A stretch of 64,000 nt of DNA from the NCBI GenBank assembly GCA_037576195.1, contig CM075102.1, forward strand, positions 51,332,745 through 51,396,744, read 5' to 3'. Below are positions 12,097 through 23,995 of this stretch, piece after piece. The translations under genes were made by a program, and so were the position numbers. The stretch comes from Phytoseiulus persimilis. Lineage: Eukaryota; Arthropoda; Arachnida; Mesostigmata; Phytoseiidae. The notes beneath the pieces are model-generated. The model was not told the DNA's origin. It did no database searches and saw only the letters and a program-made list of their open reading frames with translations. Positions within the stretch are counted from its first letter, which is position 1. The number at the start of each line of letters is the position of its first letter.

Positions 12097-13401
12097 ATGA
12101 AGATTCTACTAGTTTTGGCTCTGTTCGTGCCCATCAGCTTGGCTGCATCAAGGGTAGGTGCAAACGGCTCCGAGCGTGTTCGGGATCAGTGGGAAGACGA
12201 CTCCTCTTCCGGTTCGCTTTACTCCCTTCAGGTCGTCTAAACTTCACTTATCGCAGGCTAGGCGAGAGGCTTATCAATTCGCGGACGGCGTTGACGACGT
12301 CGTCGGTCAGGTTCGCACCACGTTCCAATGTCCCCAGAGATACGGATATTTCGCGGATGTGGACAACGACTGCAAAGTGTACCACGTCTGCAATCCCGTC
12401 AAAGATTCCCAGGGTATGTTCAAGTCACGTTGCGCTGAGGATGGTAACAGAAGAAGGTCTCTGAAAGATGTCGCCAAGCTCAATTGAACCGGGGCAGGAG
12501 CGGCGGCTGTTGCTCTTGTTGGCGTTGGAGCCGTCAATCCGTTGGTTTGATGGAATTCCGTAAGAAAACGGCCTGGCCGGAGGGGCTCAAAAAAAGGGAA
12601 TTTCGTGCAGCATTCTCCATTTCGGTAACCTTGATAGCGACGGGTGTAGCGGCGTCGCACTGTGAAATCATGAGCACTGGTAAAATACTCGCTGTCTATT
12701 CGACGCATTCATTGTCCCCCGGTCGTCTGACCCTTCCGGTTCAAAGGCGACGCGCAACCATCATCTGAGTCGGCATCATCCAAAGCATTCAACAAACCAG
12801 CTCACGCTCAACTCCTTTGCGATTGTCTTGTCCGCATTACGAAAATGACGAATCGCACGAAAGCGGCGTTTATTCTAAGTTTACTTGTGAGTGCTTAGCA
12901 CATCGTAAAACACACAACGTCGAGGAGCACTCTCGTCAAGACGGACGATCTTGTGAAGCGCCGTGCTCGCCGATCCAGTAGTCGAGCGACGCGTCCTCCT
13001 GACAGTTTCCAAGCTCCCCCTAATGTCCGCCACCATTCTTCGCAGATGCAATCGTTGAAGTCCAACACTTTTCGTTCTTCTGCGGCAATCAAACGGTATT
13101 CGATCAACTGACTCTCACCTGCTCTCACCCCGAAGACGCCGTGCCGTGTACGAACGCTCCGGATTTCTTTTACGTGAACGATAAATTCGGAGTTGAAAAC
13201 GCTCCCTTCCTGACCGACGCGGACGTGCAACGCGCAGCTCCTCTGATTCCCGGCCACAAATCAACCGTAGCTCCAGCTTACGCGGCTAGCAACCGTCATT
13301 ACGCCTACGCGTCAACCTACGAGACTCATCACCGCCGGGTTCGACAACCTCAGTATGACTTCGACCAATCGGCATACTACGGGCAGAGAACTCGCCACTG
13401 A
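12097..13401 (+). CDS. Secreted cuticle protein with one type-2 chitin-binding domain (CPAP1-like)
   Basis: Secreted chitin-binding protein of the cuticular-proteins-analogous-to-peritrophins type. Three exons join in phase: 12097-12153, 12257-12413 and 13046-13401, giving 189 residues. The first exon is exactly a signal peptide (MKILLVLALFVPISLAA). After an acidic spacer comes one CBM14 (peritrophin A) domain with its six cysteines: FQC, NDC, YHVC, FFC, LTC and VPC. Aromatics sit around the YGYFADVDNDCKVYHVCNP core as usual. The tail of about 90 residues is rich in Ala, Tyr, His and Arg (AYAASNRHYAYASTYETHH), typical of sclerotised cuticle proteins. The 632-bp second intron interrupts the domain after the third cysteine. 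Such proteins bind chitin in arthropod exoskeleton, which is the best clue to the organism. Confidence 0.93.
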
Positions 13402-13423
13402 ATGATTCTGTACAGCGGATTCG

Positions 13424-13429
13424 AATAAA
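13424..13429 (+). terminator. Poly(A) signal of the chitin-binding protein gene
   Basis: AATAAA lies 22 bp after the stop of the cuticle protein. Two further AATAAA-like motifs occur near 13930 and 13940. Confidence 0.6.
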
Positions 13430-13983
13430 AGCTTGAAAAGCTAGTGTCCAACATGAGAAACAACTTGTCGCCTCTTTCTTGCCGTCAGCGGATCGAGCGA
13501 GATGAGCTTCGTCGGAAAGTTCTAAGTCGGCTGCAGTCTCGCCGATCCGACGGTGGGTTCTTTCGTCTTGGAAACTGTGGGGGTGAGTCTGCTTTATTGG
13601 GCTCCGGAGCCAGTCGTCGATAAGATCGGCGCGCCGGCTCGATTCGAAAGGTTCCGACGACACGATGCTCGAAACACAAGCTCCGATTGCCGCCTCCTCT
13701 CGAGAGGATTCCCGGAGATCCAAGCCGAGGGCAGGGTTCGGGGAGAACCAGAGCACCGTTATGATCGTTCTCGTGTGAGCCGATGGAACGCTCGCTCGCA
13801 CATCCTCAACCAAAATCAAGACGATCGTGGTCTCGACATAGCGGATGTTTATTCTTATTCCCTCATAAATATGTGATGATATCAGTGGATAAGGTTGCTA
13901 GGGTAGCTGCACTGTTTCCTTTCTTACACAATAAATTAGAATAAATAGTTTTCGTTTGTCGAACTCTTGCTGAGCGGGCGCCT
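13430..13983. other. Convergent 3' flanks of the cuticle protein and DSL genes
   Basis: No gene is supported. On the minus strand, an AATAAA (TTTATT on the plus strand, near 13848) lies about 135 bp past the DSL-gene stop and is the likely end of that transcript. Long frames here on both strands are unsupported. Confidence 0.45.
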
Positions 13984-16651
13984 TCAGAGGCGGTAGAGAA
14001 GCTCCGATTGGCTGCAGTGCTCCCCGGCGCAGTCGGTTGAGTTCGCTCCTGTGTTCTCGGGACACTCGACGGTTCCGTCGCCTTTGGCGAGGCAGGGTGC
14101 GTTCTCGCTGGTCGAATCTGTCGCCGATGACTCCGTCGTTGTTGAGGAAGCCGCTGTTGAGTTTCGATCGGTTACAATTCGGTGAGCGCTGAACCTGGAT
14201 GCAGAAGCACCCGATCTCTGTGCAGGGTGCATGCGCGAGTCCGGTCGGGGAAACCGCCCAGAGTCACATGCTGACAGCGTTCCGTGTCTCAAGCGCCAAG
14301 AACGGAATTCTCGCGCTGCATATCCGATATACATGCTCTTTTTCAGATGTGGTGTAACTCACGTTTATCACATAGCCTGCCAGCCCATCCCGAATTGCAG
14401 ACGCATTCCCATGGTTTGACACAGCTGCCGTGGACGCAGCCAGGATACGGAACGCACTCAGTACACTTTGCCCCCGTCCATCCGACTCGACACCTGCACT
14501 CGTCGGGTCGATCGCAGAACCCGTTCTCGGGATGGCAGTCGACGGAACAGGTCGCTGCAACGTTCATAGGGAACCTCAGCTTGCGCTTCAAGTTCCGACC
14601 GGACGCTGCCGTGTATTCAGGAAGTAAATACCACGTCGATGACTATGACGCTGATCTGCCGGCGAATCCGGTTTCAAAGTAGAAGACCGGTACCTACTCC
14701 CTCAAACACTCCGTCACCTACCTCCAGGTCGAAACGAATCGGATACTAACACTTACGGAGATGACAGAACAGTCCCGTCCAACCGGGCTGGCATAAGCAG
14801 TCCAACGGTTTTGTGCAATAGCCGTTGATGCAGCCGGGCAGCGGTTTGCACTGGTCACAGTTGCTGCCGGTCCATCCGAAGCGACACCTGTAGAAAACGA
14901 TGCGAAGTCTGATTGTTTCCGCTCGGGATCCTTCACGATAGCGGGAGAGCCCATCGAGGAGTCATACTACTCACGAGCAAGTGTCCGGTTGATCGCAGAA
15001 TCCCCTGGTCGGGTGGCACTGCTTCTTGCAGATAGCTGAAAAATAATTTCGGCTATTCAAGCTGTTTCGGGTGACCGCCAGAGAGTCATCGAGAAATCGA
15101 TACGAGCCTCCGGCTTTCCACTCAACCGCGAAACTCACGTCTTTGGCAGAAAAGCCCACTCCAGCCTTCGTCACAATTGCATTCGAAGGGATTGCTGCAG
15201 GTCCCGTGTAGGCAGCCTGGGAATTTGATGCACTCCGTGCAATTGGTTCCTTGCCACCCCCTCATACACCTGTCAGGAATGAGCAGAAAAAATCATGAAA
15301 CCGAATGCAAGGCGCTCCGTTTTGGCACCTTGAGACGTAGAATCGATAACGCAAATAGGTACCGGCATTCTCCGGGCTGATTGCAGTAGCCGTGTTCAGC
15401 ACTGCAACCCTCTTTGCATTCGGCCTTGTCACATTCAGGACCCGACCAGCCGTCCAGGCACATCTTCCTGCCTCCCTCGGTACAGTTGAATCTGAGGATG
15501 TACAGTAACTCAAGTTTTAGCGTCCGGAATCGTCCAACTCCACCGTAGCGACTTTGAAATGGGACACGGGATTCTCAGTAGGTGAGACCTGGCATTTATG
15601 TCGTTCAACCCTGGACACGTTTCCGTGCAGGTGGCTCCAGTGTATCCTTCACTGCAGGAGACCCGGAACTCAATCGACATTCGGCCGGCCTGTCGTGGAA
15701 AAGAGAGCAGCCATGAGAATCAGAATTTCTCACCATCCTATCCGGAAGCCCATGCCACTCATCCAACTGAATAATGCTCGCCGTAATATCGAAGTCCGAT
15801 GCAGCGTACCTTGGAGTCTTCTTTCCAGTTGACCGGAGCCGAGCCGACCGGCAAGCTTTTACGAACCAGAAATCGTGCCAGCAGTTTCCCGTTGTGATTG
15901 TCTTGCACTGTTCGTGAAATCGATGAGTCTATCCTTTTTTTGTCCGCTGAAAACCAGAACAGAATGAGAGCGGCCCGCGTCGGCGCGGAACAAAATGACA
16001 CAAAAATCCGACGGATACGTCAGAAAACAAAAGCCCCGCAACCTTTGATGAGACGATCCGGGATGGTGAAAATTATCTTGGCTGCCCATTCCAAGGTGTA
16101 CAGGGCGGCGTTCCTCAACGATTCGACAACCCGAGTCCGCTTTCTTCGAGCGAGACGGCTTCGCTGCCGGAAACCCTCGGTCTGTGCCACCGCGACGTCG
16201 GACGCGTTCACCACGAGCCATTGTTCCACCGCGAGTTCAAATTTCTCCTGAGGATCAAACGAGGACTATTCAGCTCTGGGAGTTTCGGGAATCGCATTCT
16301 AACGTGGTGTCCCGAGAAGAGCATTCCAACTCACCGGCCAAGCCTGGTCGAATGTGAACTGCGTCAGCAGTGGAGTATCCAGAGAGCCGTTAACGAGCAC
16401 ATCGCTTACGAACGATCCTAGCTTACATTGCTTCGCGCCTTGTTTCGACAGGCACGCCCTTTAACCGGAGCGAGAACGGATTGTGAGATCGCAGACGCGG
16501 GTGTCATCAGCGTCAAGTGTCGGCTTCAATTTTCCCTCTTGCCCACTAACCTGACGTATGTGTTACACGGACTGGTTTGCGTCGCGTTGCAGATCAGGTT
16601 CCCTGACGAGAGTTCGTGGATCTTCAAGTGGAAAATCCCTGTCGAGCCCAC
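13984..16651 (-). CDS. Divergent secreted DSL (Delta/Serrate/LAG-2) Notch-ligand-like protein with three DOS (EGF1-2) units; signal-peptide exon not found
   Basis: Eleven minus-strand exons join in phase: 16651-16551, 16458-16335, 16247-16175, 15907-15810, 15689-15589, 15491-15363, 15269-15139, 15035-14975, 14887-14757, 14554-14363 and 14270-13984 (stop 13984-13986), 475 residues. The first four encode an MNNL region ([12 protein letters not shown], then QFTFDQAWP and [10 protein letters not shown], then [15 protein letters not shown]). Next is a DSL domain ([18 protein letters not shown] ... [10 protein letters not shown]). Three EGF1-EGF2 pairs follow; their second halves read GCLHGTC, GCINGYC and GCVHGSC. 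The protein ends in a Ser/Thr-rich tail of about 90 residues with four cysteines and no hydrophobic segment. The first exon starts in phase 0 just where Delta's signal-peptide intron lies, so a signal-peptide exon is expected upstream. The 16175 donor is weak. Canonical Notch ligands keep more EGFs and a membrane anchor. Acting as a soluble agonist or antagonist is inference. Confidence 0.88.
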
Positions 16652-19600
16652 CTGTGCATTGGCGAACAATTCAGGAGAAGCTTTAAAACCGATTCAAAAT
16701 CATCGCTTCACCCACTCTCATAATTCATGAGAAAATCATCAAGGCGTCTCCTAGAATTGATTGATGAACGTGACGATGCGGTGGTACAAAGAACATATGA
16801 GAACTGGGACTGATATCGTTCGGTATCAGCGCATCGATTCGAATCCTGGGAAGACATTATATTGGACTGATTGGCTGAAACTCGTTCTGCGCTTCTGCTC
16901 GCGAACATATCGCACCCATGACACGGTCGGCTCAATTCGATCCGCGTTTTGACGTTGGTATTCCGTCGATTTATATATCTGGTGGAGCAGATCGTCAACC
17001 CGTCCGATTTTGAGTTTTCTTTCTGTACCATTGGTGCGAGCATGTATTTGACGTGATCGGATGCAGGTGCCGTGGGCATAGTCCGCTTGCAACGGAAGTT
17101 ACGCCGAATAATAATCGCACGCCGTCATCAACGTCACATGAGCGACAAATCGTTCATTTCCTCGTGCTCTGCCGACGTGTTTGAAGATCGACTTCATTCT
17201 TTGTTGCTATTGGTTCGCCGTCAGGCGTCTTCGTTTTCGCCACTTCGGTCAGGAAACTCCGTCCGCTATCTACGCTTCTGTCTTCTGCGAGCCGCTCTAG
17301 AAGACCGTCTCGTGAATGCCCAACTTCAGTCGCAGGAGACGAACAATCATAGCCGTCACTCGCGGACGCGAGACTCTTCGCAGGAGTTGCCGCCAGCTCA
17401 GAGAGCGATATCAAGGTCCCAAGCGGGACTCAAGACCCGAAAGTCCCCGGCAAATCCGGGTCCTCATATGACGGAGAGCGATTGAACAGTCAGTTGTCCC
17501 CGATCGAGAATCCTAAAGCCCCGTCGTGCGCCCGGATGAGGCTCAAGCGGACTGCGATCTGGATCGGTTGCTTTCCGACTGTCCAGAAGACAGTCCCCCA
17601 GGATGCGAGTCTTCGTGAGGGAAACGTCTTCCCCTTTCTTTTGAATGATTATACTTCCGAAATTTCAGTCTGGACGAACGCGCACGTCGACGCGACGATA
17701 CATTCCGAACGAAACTAACGGACGCACATTTCAATATCAGCCCCATTCCCACATACGGTCACGGAGCTATAAGTTTGCTTCCCAGACTCGGTGAAGCTCT
17801 AGGTTCTCACAGAAAACTGTCTCTCATTCTTGTGGACAGTGTCATGTTCTGGTTATCGCACCAGAAGGATACGACACGGCGGTTTCTTGGACTGACACAC
17901 CAGGAGTAGCGGATCTTTGTTCTAGCTTGTGCTGATCCCGTTCATGTTTCATGGTTCCGCCAACGGTCATTGGTTCTGTTACGCCTCAGGCACGTCCGTT
18001 CGTGGGGAGGATGAGCAAGGATGAGAACCTGAACGCGACGGACATTCAGTTCCACAAAAGTTTCTCCACGGCGAACACAGTTTCGGTTGATATAAATTTC
18101 TGATGATGAATCAAACTCCTCGTCGAACGGAGCAAAAAACGCGGTTGTTTCTGAGAAAATGAAAAAAAACGAAGAAACGAGACGACACTACTCGGAACTA
18201 TTCGCTGTCGTTATTTCGCAGCCGAACGGGAGAAACATCCAGCCGGAATGGTCAGTGACGGCCACATGGGGTTCAAGCAAAAACAAAACCTTAATCCACA
18301 TTGTCATCGCTCGGTCGCTGCCGGCAAAGCAACGGATGCTCGTAGGAATCACTGTCCAGCGATGATGTTCCCGTTAGAAGAGAACGACACGCAAAGCGGG
18401 AGCTCGGGATGCGGAGAACGGCAGGAGCGCACTGCGCAACTTTCTGTTGTTAACTTCATTCAATCCAGGTTACATCAAGCCGACGCCGATCGCGGCACCG
18501 TTTCGTGTTTCGAACTGACATCCATGCGTCGGTTAGAATCAAGTATGTTGAGAAATATTTCTCAAGAGAGGAATGCTGTCAGGCGCTATACACTGCTATC
18601 GATTGAATACATCCGGAAGAGATAACGATGAACCCTTTGGGGTGCATACGAAACGTAGCAACTCAACAACCTTGCCTGGATCAGAAATCCTCGACCGCAC
18701 CGTTCGCTGGTTCGAGATGACGGGACCGATTGGCATCCGAACGATCCGTCGAGATCATCCGGGGCAATAGAACCGAGCTACTGTCAAGAAGTCTCGCAGG
18801 CCTCCCAATGGTCGAAGCGCGAAATCGGGTGACGGCATCTCTTAACGGGACTCCAGGTTTTTCTTCCCACAGGCGATCCTGCAGAGGCTCTGAGTTCAGC
18901 CGATGTCACTTTACCTGAACTAGGAAGAAGGTGAGGCAAAAGGCAGCTTGAACGAGATCTCGGCTGAACAACATGTTGTCGTAGAACTCCACGTAGCAGG
19001 CCAGAGGTCACTCCGACCGTGACGTCGGATTTGTACGGCAAAGGCGATTCCGAACTGAACGAATTACAGGGGCAGAACTTCACAAAATGTCAACTGGGAA
19101 CATCCGATGCCCTGTTTTCCTTCTGGGTCTCTTGCTCTACCACCAAACCAGCAGATCGCCGCACACAGTAGACAGACAGACCTGGAGAAAAGTTGCGAGG
19201 CAAGTATTCTGACAGACACCAACCATGGAAAGCATCGGGCCGGGAGCCAACCCTCTTTTCTGGCTCGGGCTGCCTTTCTCCTCAGCTCCAGTGGGTGAGG
19301 CAGCTACAGAAGCAACGGCAGACCGACGACGAAACACTCCACGGAATGAAAACGCTGCAGCGAAGAAGTCAGCCAATCCGCCACCCGAGCGGTCGGCCAG
19401 CCGGCCGGCTTGTCTGCCTGTCGGCCACCGGACCAGGCAAAGGAAAATAACGGAAAACAGTATCGATTCTAACGGAAAGGAACGCCTCACCGCAAATTCA
19501 GTCTTCGGATCCCTGTTCAGACCTGACTTCAGACAGGTCTGAGAGCATGAGGTGACAGGTCTACCAGCATGAGGTGAGAGATCCGTGCGTTCACTTCGTT

Positions 19601-22500
19601 GTGCAAAATCGTATAAATACGGAACAGACTGTTTCTCCGTTAGGGAGAGTGCTGGCCTGCTGGCGGTCGCACACTTTCTTGGATCCTCTCCGCGGCTGAA
19701 GCTATCGGCTTCAGCTGTTATCGAGCTTGCGTCGGAGGTCTCTGAGTTCTCTGGGTCGGCTCAGGCGATTTGGGTCATATGAATGGTCTCGGAATGGACT
19801 CATGAGTCGTTCCAGAAAAATACAACTGTCGAGACTCGAGCTTGCATCTAGAATTGGAGAACTCGCTCTCACAAAGTTGAATGACTCCTCGACTTCACTG
19901 GATTATATCCCAAGTGCTGCTTCTTGAACTCGCGTTCTTCATTTAGACATCCCCGAGAACGCACGATGACGCCAAGGTGAGATAGGTGGAGCATGACGCG
20001 AAGAAAAAATCCCGCTCGTCGTTTTTAATCCCTCAGCGTGACGTAACTGTGCTGTTGGAAGGGGAGAAGTGATCCGCAGCGTTACCCGCCGAAAGCTCTC
20101 ACACGATTGTAATATGGAGCATCATTGCACGGAAAGCTGATCAGGAACTCTGAGCGTCGATTCTGTTCAAGCCAAACGTGGGAGATGGCACAATGGCTGC
20201 AGCGCCGCGACAGATAAACTCGATTGAGAAAGTCAATTGTGTGGGTCGTCCCCTCAACTCATGCAGTATGGCTTCTTATGCAGTAAGTTATACTTGTTTG
20301 AAACTTCCGCTGCCGATGCAGTATCAACATGAGAATACCTTCTCCGAGTTGGTTGGGGCATGCTCAGATTTTTCCATCTGACAACACCAGGGAGAGCTTG
20401 AAAGACAAAGCTGACGCATGGGTGAATTTAAACCTGATAGCGATACTTCGGTTCAGGTGGTCGTCTTCGCTGTACTACCTGGTCCACCTAACCCGACCTG
20501 GGGGGCAGAAGGGAGCGGATTCTTGATAGCAGTAGGGCAATCTCATGTCATCATGTTTAGATCTGAATTCCACTTCATAAATGGGAAGCTTTTCCATGCA
20601 GGTAACCGAACGAGTCATGAATCACGGGAGAGTCCGTTGGAAATCATCTTGGTACCATTTGATGCCCATCGGTACTCCTCCGGGTTTAGAGCCGAAATCG
20701 CTCCGAAGCTTCCGAGCGACATCGTTCGGAGCCGCGGAATATCAACAGCGAGAGAGCCGATGACCTTCTGGACAGGGAAATCTTGTGAATATAGGCGACG
20801 AGAGTGAGCATGAACCTGGGTCGGAGAAACTGTTCTCCTCCTTCCACTCGGGAATTGAGCGCCCCACCCCATCAGGAGCAGCGGTTCACATGAAAATTTG
20901 ATGACATAGTGTAATTCTTGGTGACGGGTTCCGCCTTTCCAGGAGTGCTGGCGATATGCCTACACTCCTACATCGAGCCCGGCCACTTGTCTCGAACGTA
21001 TGATGAACTTTCAATGACAGAGGAATGGCAAATTCTGCCATATCTAGCCCGCCTGCGTAAGATTGGATTGCGGAAATGAACAAAGGATACCACCGGTACG
21101 CCGTAGATTGCCTCAGAGCGAAGATGTTTGCTCCCTCTCCATGAATCGCAACTCGGGGATCGTGGGGACAACAACAGGGAATACCAGGAAGTCCACCGCT
21201 CGGAGCAGTGAAGCTCCGCCCTGTTCTGGACGAAGGCGAGCGAGGAGAACGAGATGCTCTCGTGGCCCGGCCCGGTGCCCCGTGGAGGACGGTGGACGCC
21301 GTGCTCTCGGCCAACTGGTTTCGAGATCCCTCCATCGGAGCAATCGAGCGACAGGGCTGTGCCATGCCTGTAGTTACTGAAGAACCAAAAAATTCCAGCA
21401 TTAGTAGTTGGAAAGCAGAACATCGCATTCCGTCACGGACCATCCGTCGACAGCGTTTTTCGTTCTCAAGAGAAGCAAAAGCTTTAAGAGCGATGCAACA
21501 GAAGAGCTCATGATCGAAGTGGCATGGCTACCAAGAAGGAACTTCTCGAGAAACGAGGAGCCGCACTCTTGCGCTGTGTGGAGTGGTTTCGCGAAGTTTG
21601 CTCCTCTCGTCTGATAGCTCAGAATCAGTGTTATATGCAGATTTTTCCATATCACTACTGGATATACCCTCTGACAACGTGTATCACCTATCAGTCTGGA
21701 AGGACAAAGCGGGAATGAAAGGGAGATCAACATCAACATTTATTCTCGGGAGTACCATTGACTTTATATTGTTCGCTCTACGGGGGGCATCGTCGGCAGG
21801 GAACTCCAATGAATTGAACTGTGAAGTACTGCTTCAAAAACCATGTAGCATGTCGGGCAGTGTCGAGACTTCTCTCCATGTCAAAGGTTCATATGAAAAA
21901 GCTGGATCGATTTCCCATCGCATCGCTGATCCTGAGGAGTAGGGGAATCGAGTGCTTCCCGCGGGCGATATCTTCAGGGGAGCTCGTCGTGCGAGACATT
22001 GGCTCTCCGGACAGAGGTCAACTTCGAGGCGTTCAGAACTCGCTGCAAGCAAAATCGATTCATGCCTATGGCGGAGTTTACGTAACTCTCCTAACGGGTT
22101 GAGCGAAGTTCGCCTCCATCATCGGATATAGGGAATCGGGCTGTCCACAGGCGCGGCTCGTCCAAATACCGCCTGGGGAAAATCTGGAAATCTGTGGGGA
22201 ATGCCGCCGTTTCTGACGACGCCGAATTTGGACGATATCCAGAAGCATTCAGGGAGGCTCCCTCGGATTTTGCCGCCAACAAATTTCCCATCGGGTCACA
22301 TTTCATGTTCACTGTGTTGAGGGTGCGGACTGGATTTCCGAAGCGGTTCGAGAATAATGAATCGGGAACTCTGGAGAAAGTTGTGAGGGAGACCATTCAA
22401 GACACGGATCGGATCGAACGTTCAGATTCGAAGCAGGAGAGCCAAAATCATTCCAGAGTACCCTATCTTCAGCTCAGCTCGAAAACCTCCCCCACGTGAT
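16652..22500. other. Gene-poor stretch upstream of the DSL gene
   Basis: No gene is recognised. The missing signal-peptide exon of the DSL gene probably lies here. Weak candidates are two minus-strand open frames at 17154-17640 with disordered, exon-like composition, a plus-strand frame at 18248-18625, and mutually overlapping frames on both strands at 20886-21513 and 22091-22499. None has a family match or convincing splice pairs. Confidence 0.4.
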
Positions 22501-22520
22501 CGGCTGCTCCTTGCCGAAGA

Positions 22521-22531
22521 GGGGGGGGGGG
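22521..22531 (+). repeat. Poly-G run
   Basis: An uninterrupted run of about eleven G residues in a non-coding stretch. It is a simple repeat and prone to length error. Confidence 0.8.
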
Positions 22532-23849
22532 ACTTTGTTAATGGTACAAAACTGGGACAGGCCTATTCGGCCATCTCATCCAACCTGATTCAGGGTATTG
22601 ATTCAACATTACCTCATTGAGGTCTTGAACTCGAGGGAAATGGCTGTGCTTACATGATTGGGGTAAGGGAATATCTGACAAGGTTGCGGTACCTATGCGG
22701 TATGAGTTCACGTTGCTCGACGTGATGGTCAGCGCTCCAGGCCGACGTCACTGTCGTTTGTCGAGATAGTACGCTCTGGATCCATTCTAGAAAGGTGCGA
22801 TTCTCAGAAAGAACAGTTTGTGGTACTCAGTTGTACCTTCCCATTGTGTGGTCCTAGCGAGGTTGAAAATCGAGACGGCACACATGCGTTGGCTTGACAA
22901 GTGAAGATGCAGTTCTGATGAATCGAGGGGCCCTCCCCCTTTTTCCCTCGGCGATCTTCTGGACGATCATGATCCGGAAGTTCCTTTCGATTTATCGATA
23001 GTGAGTGTAAACATTGTGAAATATCAGGCCAGGCTCTGGATGGGTGATACGTGTCGAGCATCGATTCGGAGCTGAGCGGTCTCTCATGACCACTCAGAAA
23101 ATGCATGTCTATTTTTCGGCACTTGGTGGTAGTAACAGCACTCTTTGTTCTGAACGGAAGTACCCTATCGGGACCCGGCATCCTTTTCGGATCCGGGCGA
23201 ATGGAAGAGGAACGAGTATTGGACGTGGTTCACGTGCCCGCTCATCAACAGCGCCACTGAAAATTGAATCGCGCGGGCCCACTTTGGCGGGGCGGCGCCT
23301 CTCAAAGTGTCCTCTCGGGTGACGATCACAGTCCCGGAGCAAGGCTGATGGACGCATTCTTTTGAGAGGGAGAGAGAGCGCGCCAGCTATGAATTCCGAC
23401 GGTTCTGTAGTACGGACCGGCCAGGCACCTTCGGGGCAGGCAGAGTACTTCGGCTAAGCGCCTACGGGCCCGTCGAAGTACTTGCTAACAGACACACAAA
23501 TGTCTCGTTACACCGAGCATCAGCGCAGCCTTTTTCGCAATGAGATTCGGTCGCCTTTTCCCGCGAGTAGATGGGAATTCACCGATCGAAGTGCAACGCT
23601 AACTTGAAGGGGAAGGGCAGCCACCGTGGCTAACGGTTCCTTTACGCGCGCTTTGAGACAGTTTCTCTTGTGTGCGATCTCCGAGAGCAGCGTTTCTAGT
23701 GAGTCCCTTGCGACATTTCATGAGTTGAGCTTCATTGCTTATTTTCCCTACTCTTCAGTCCTATCCCTGGTCTTTCTGGGGATCTTCCTGGTCATTAGAG
23801 CTTCTTCGCTTTCCGGAGCTTTTCCTCTTCTCCATTCTGGATAAGCAGT

Positions 23850-23995
23850 TTCTGAGCGGCAAGCCAGGCGCTTGCTGGGCCTAAGTTAGCCGAAAGTTCA
23901 GACATATAGTTCCTAGGCGGCAGGCAAGACGCTTGCCAGGCCCTGGTGAACGGATAGCTCAGAGAGGTATTCTCTAGGCGGCAAGAAAGAAAGTT
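23850..23995. repeat. Degenerate tandem repeat, period about 61 bp, about 2.3 copies
   Basis: The core GCGGCAAG/GCGGCAGG followed by an imperfect CAAGCG-CTTGC stem begins at 23856, 23917 and 23978, a regular 61-bp spacing. The first two copies share the GCGGCAxGCxAGxCGCTTGC block and a following GGGCCT/AGGCCCT. The third is cut short after GCGGCAAG. No coding frame is suggested. Confidence 0.6.

Noticed and set aside
13286-13819. A 177-codon minus-strand frame overlapping the cuticle gene
   Set aside because: It overlaps the coding end of the chitin-binding protein on the other strand and shows no family sequence.
16020-16229. A minus-strand frame continuing the third MNNL exon ([17 protein letters not shown]...)
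   Set aside because: It is the read-through of exon 16247-16175 into its intron. The join from 16175 to 15907 restores the expected MNNL ending ([12 protein letters not shown]), although the donor is weak.
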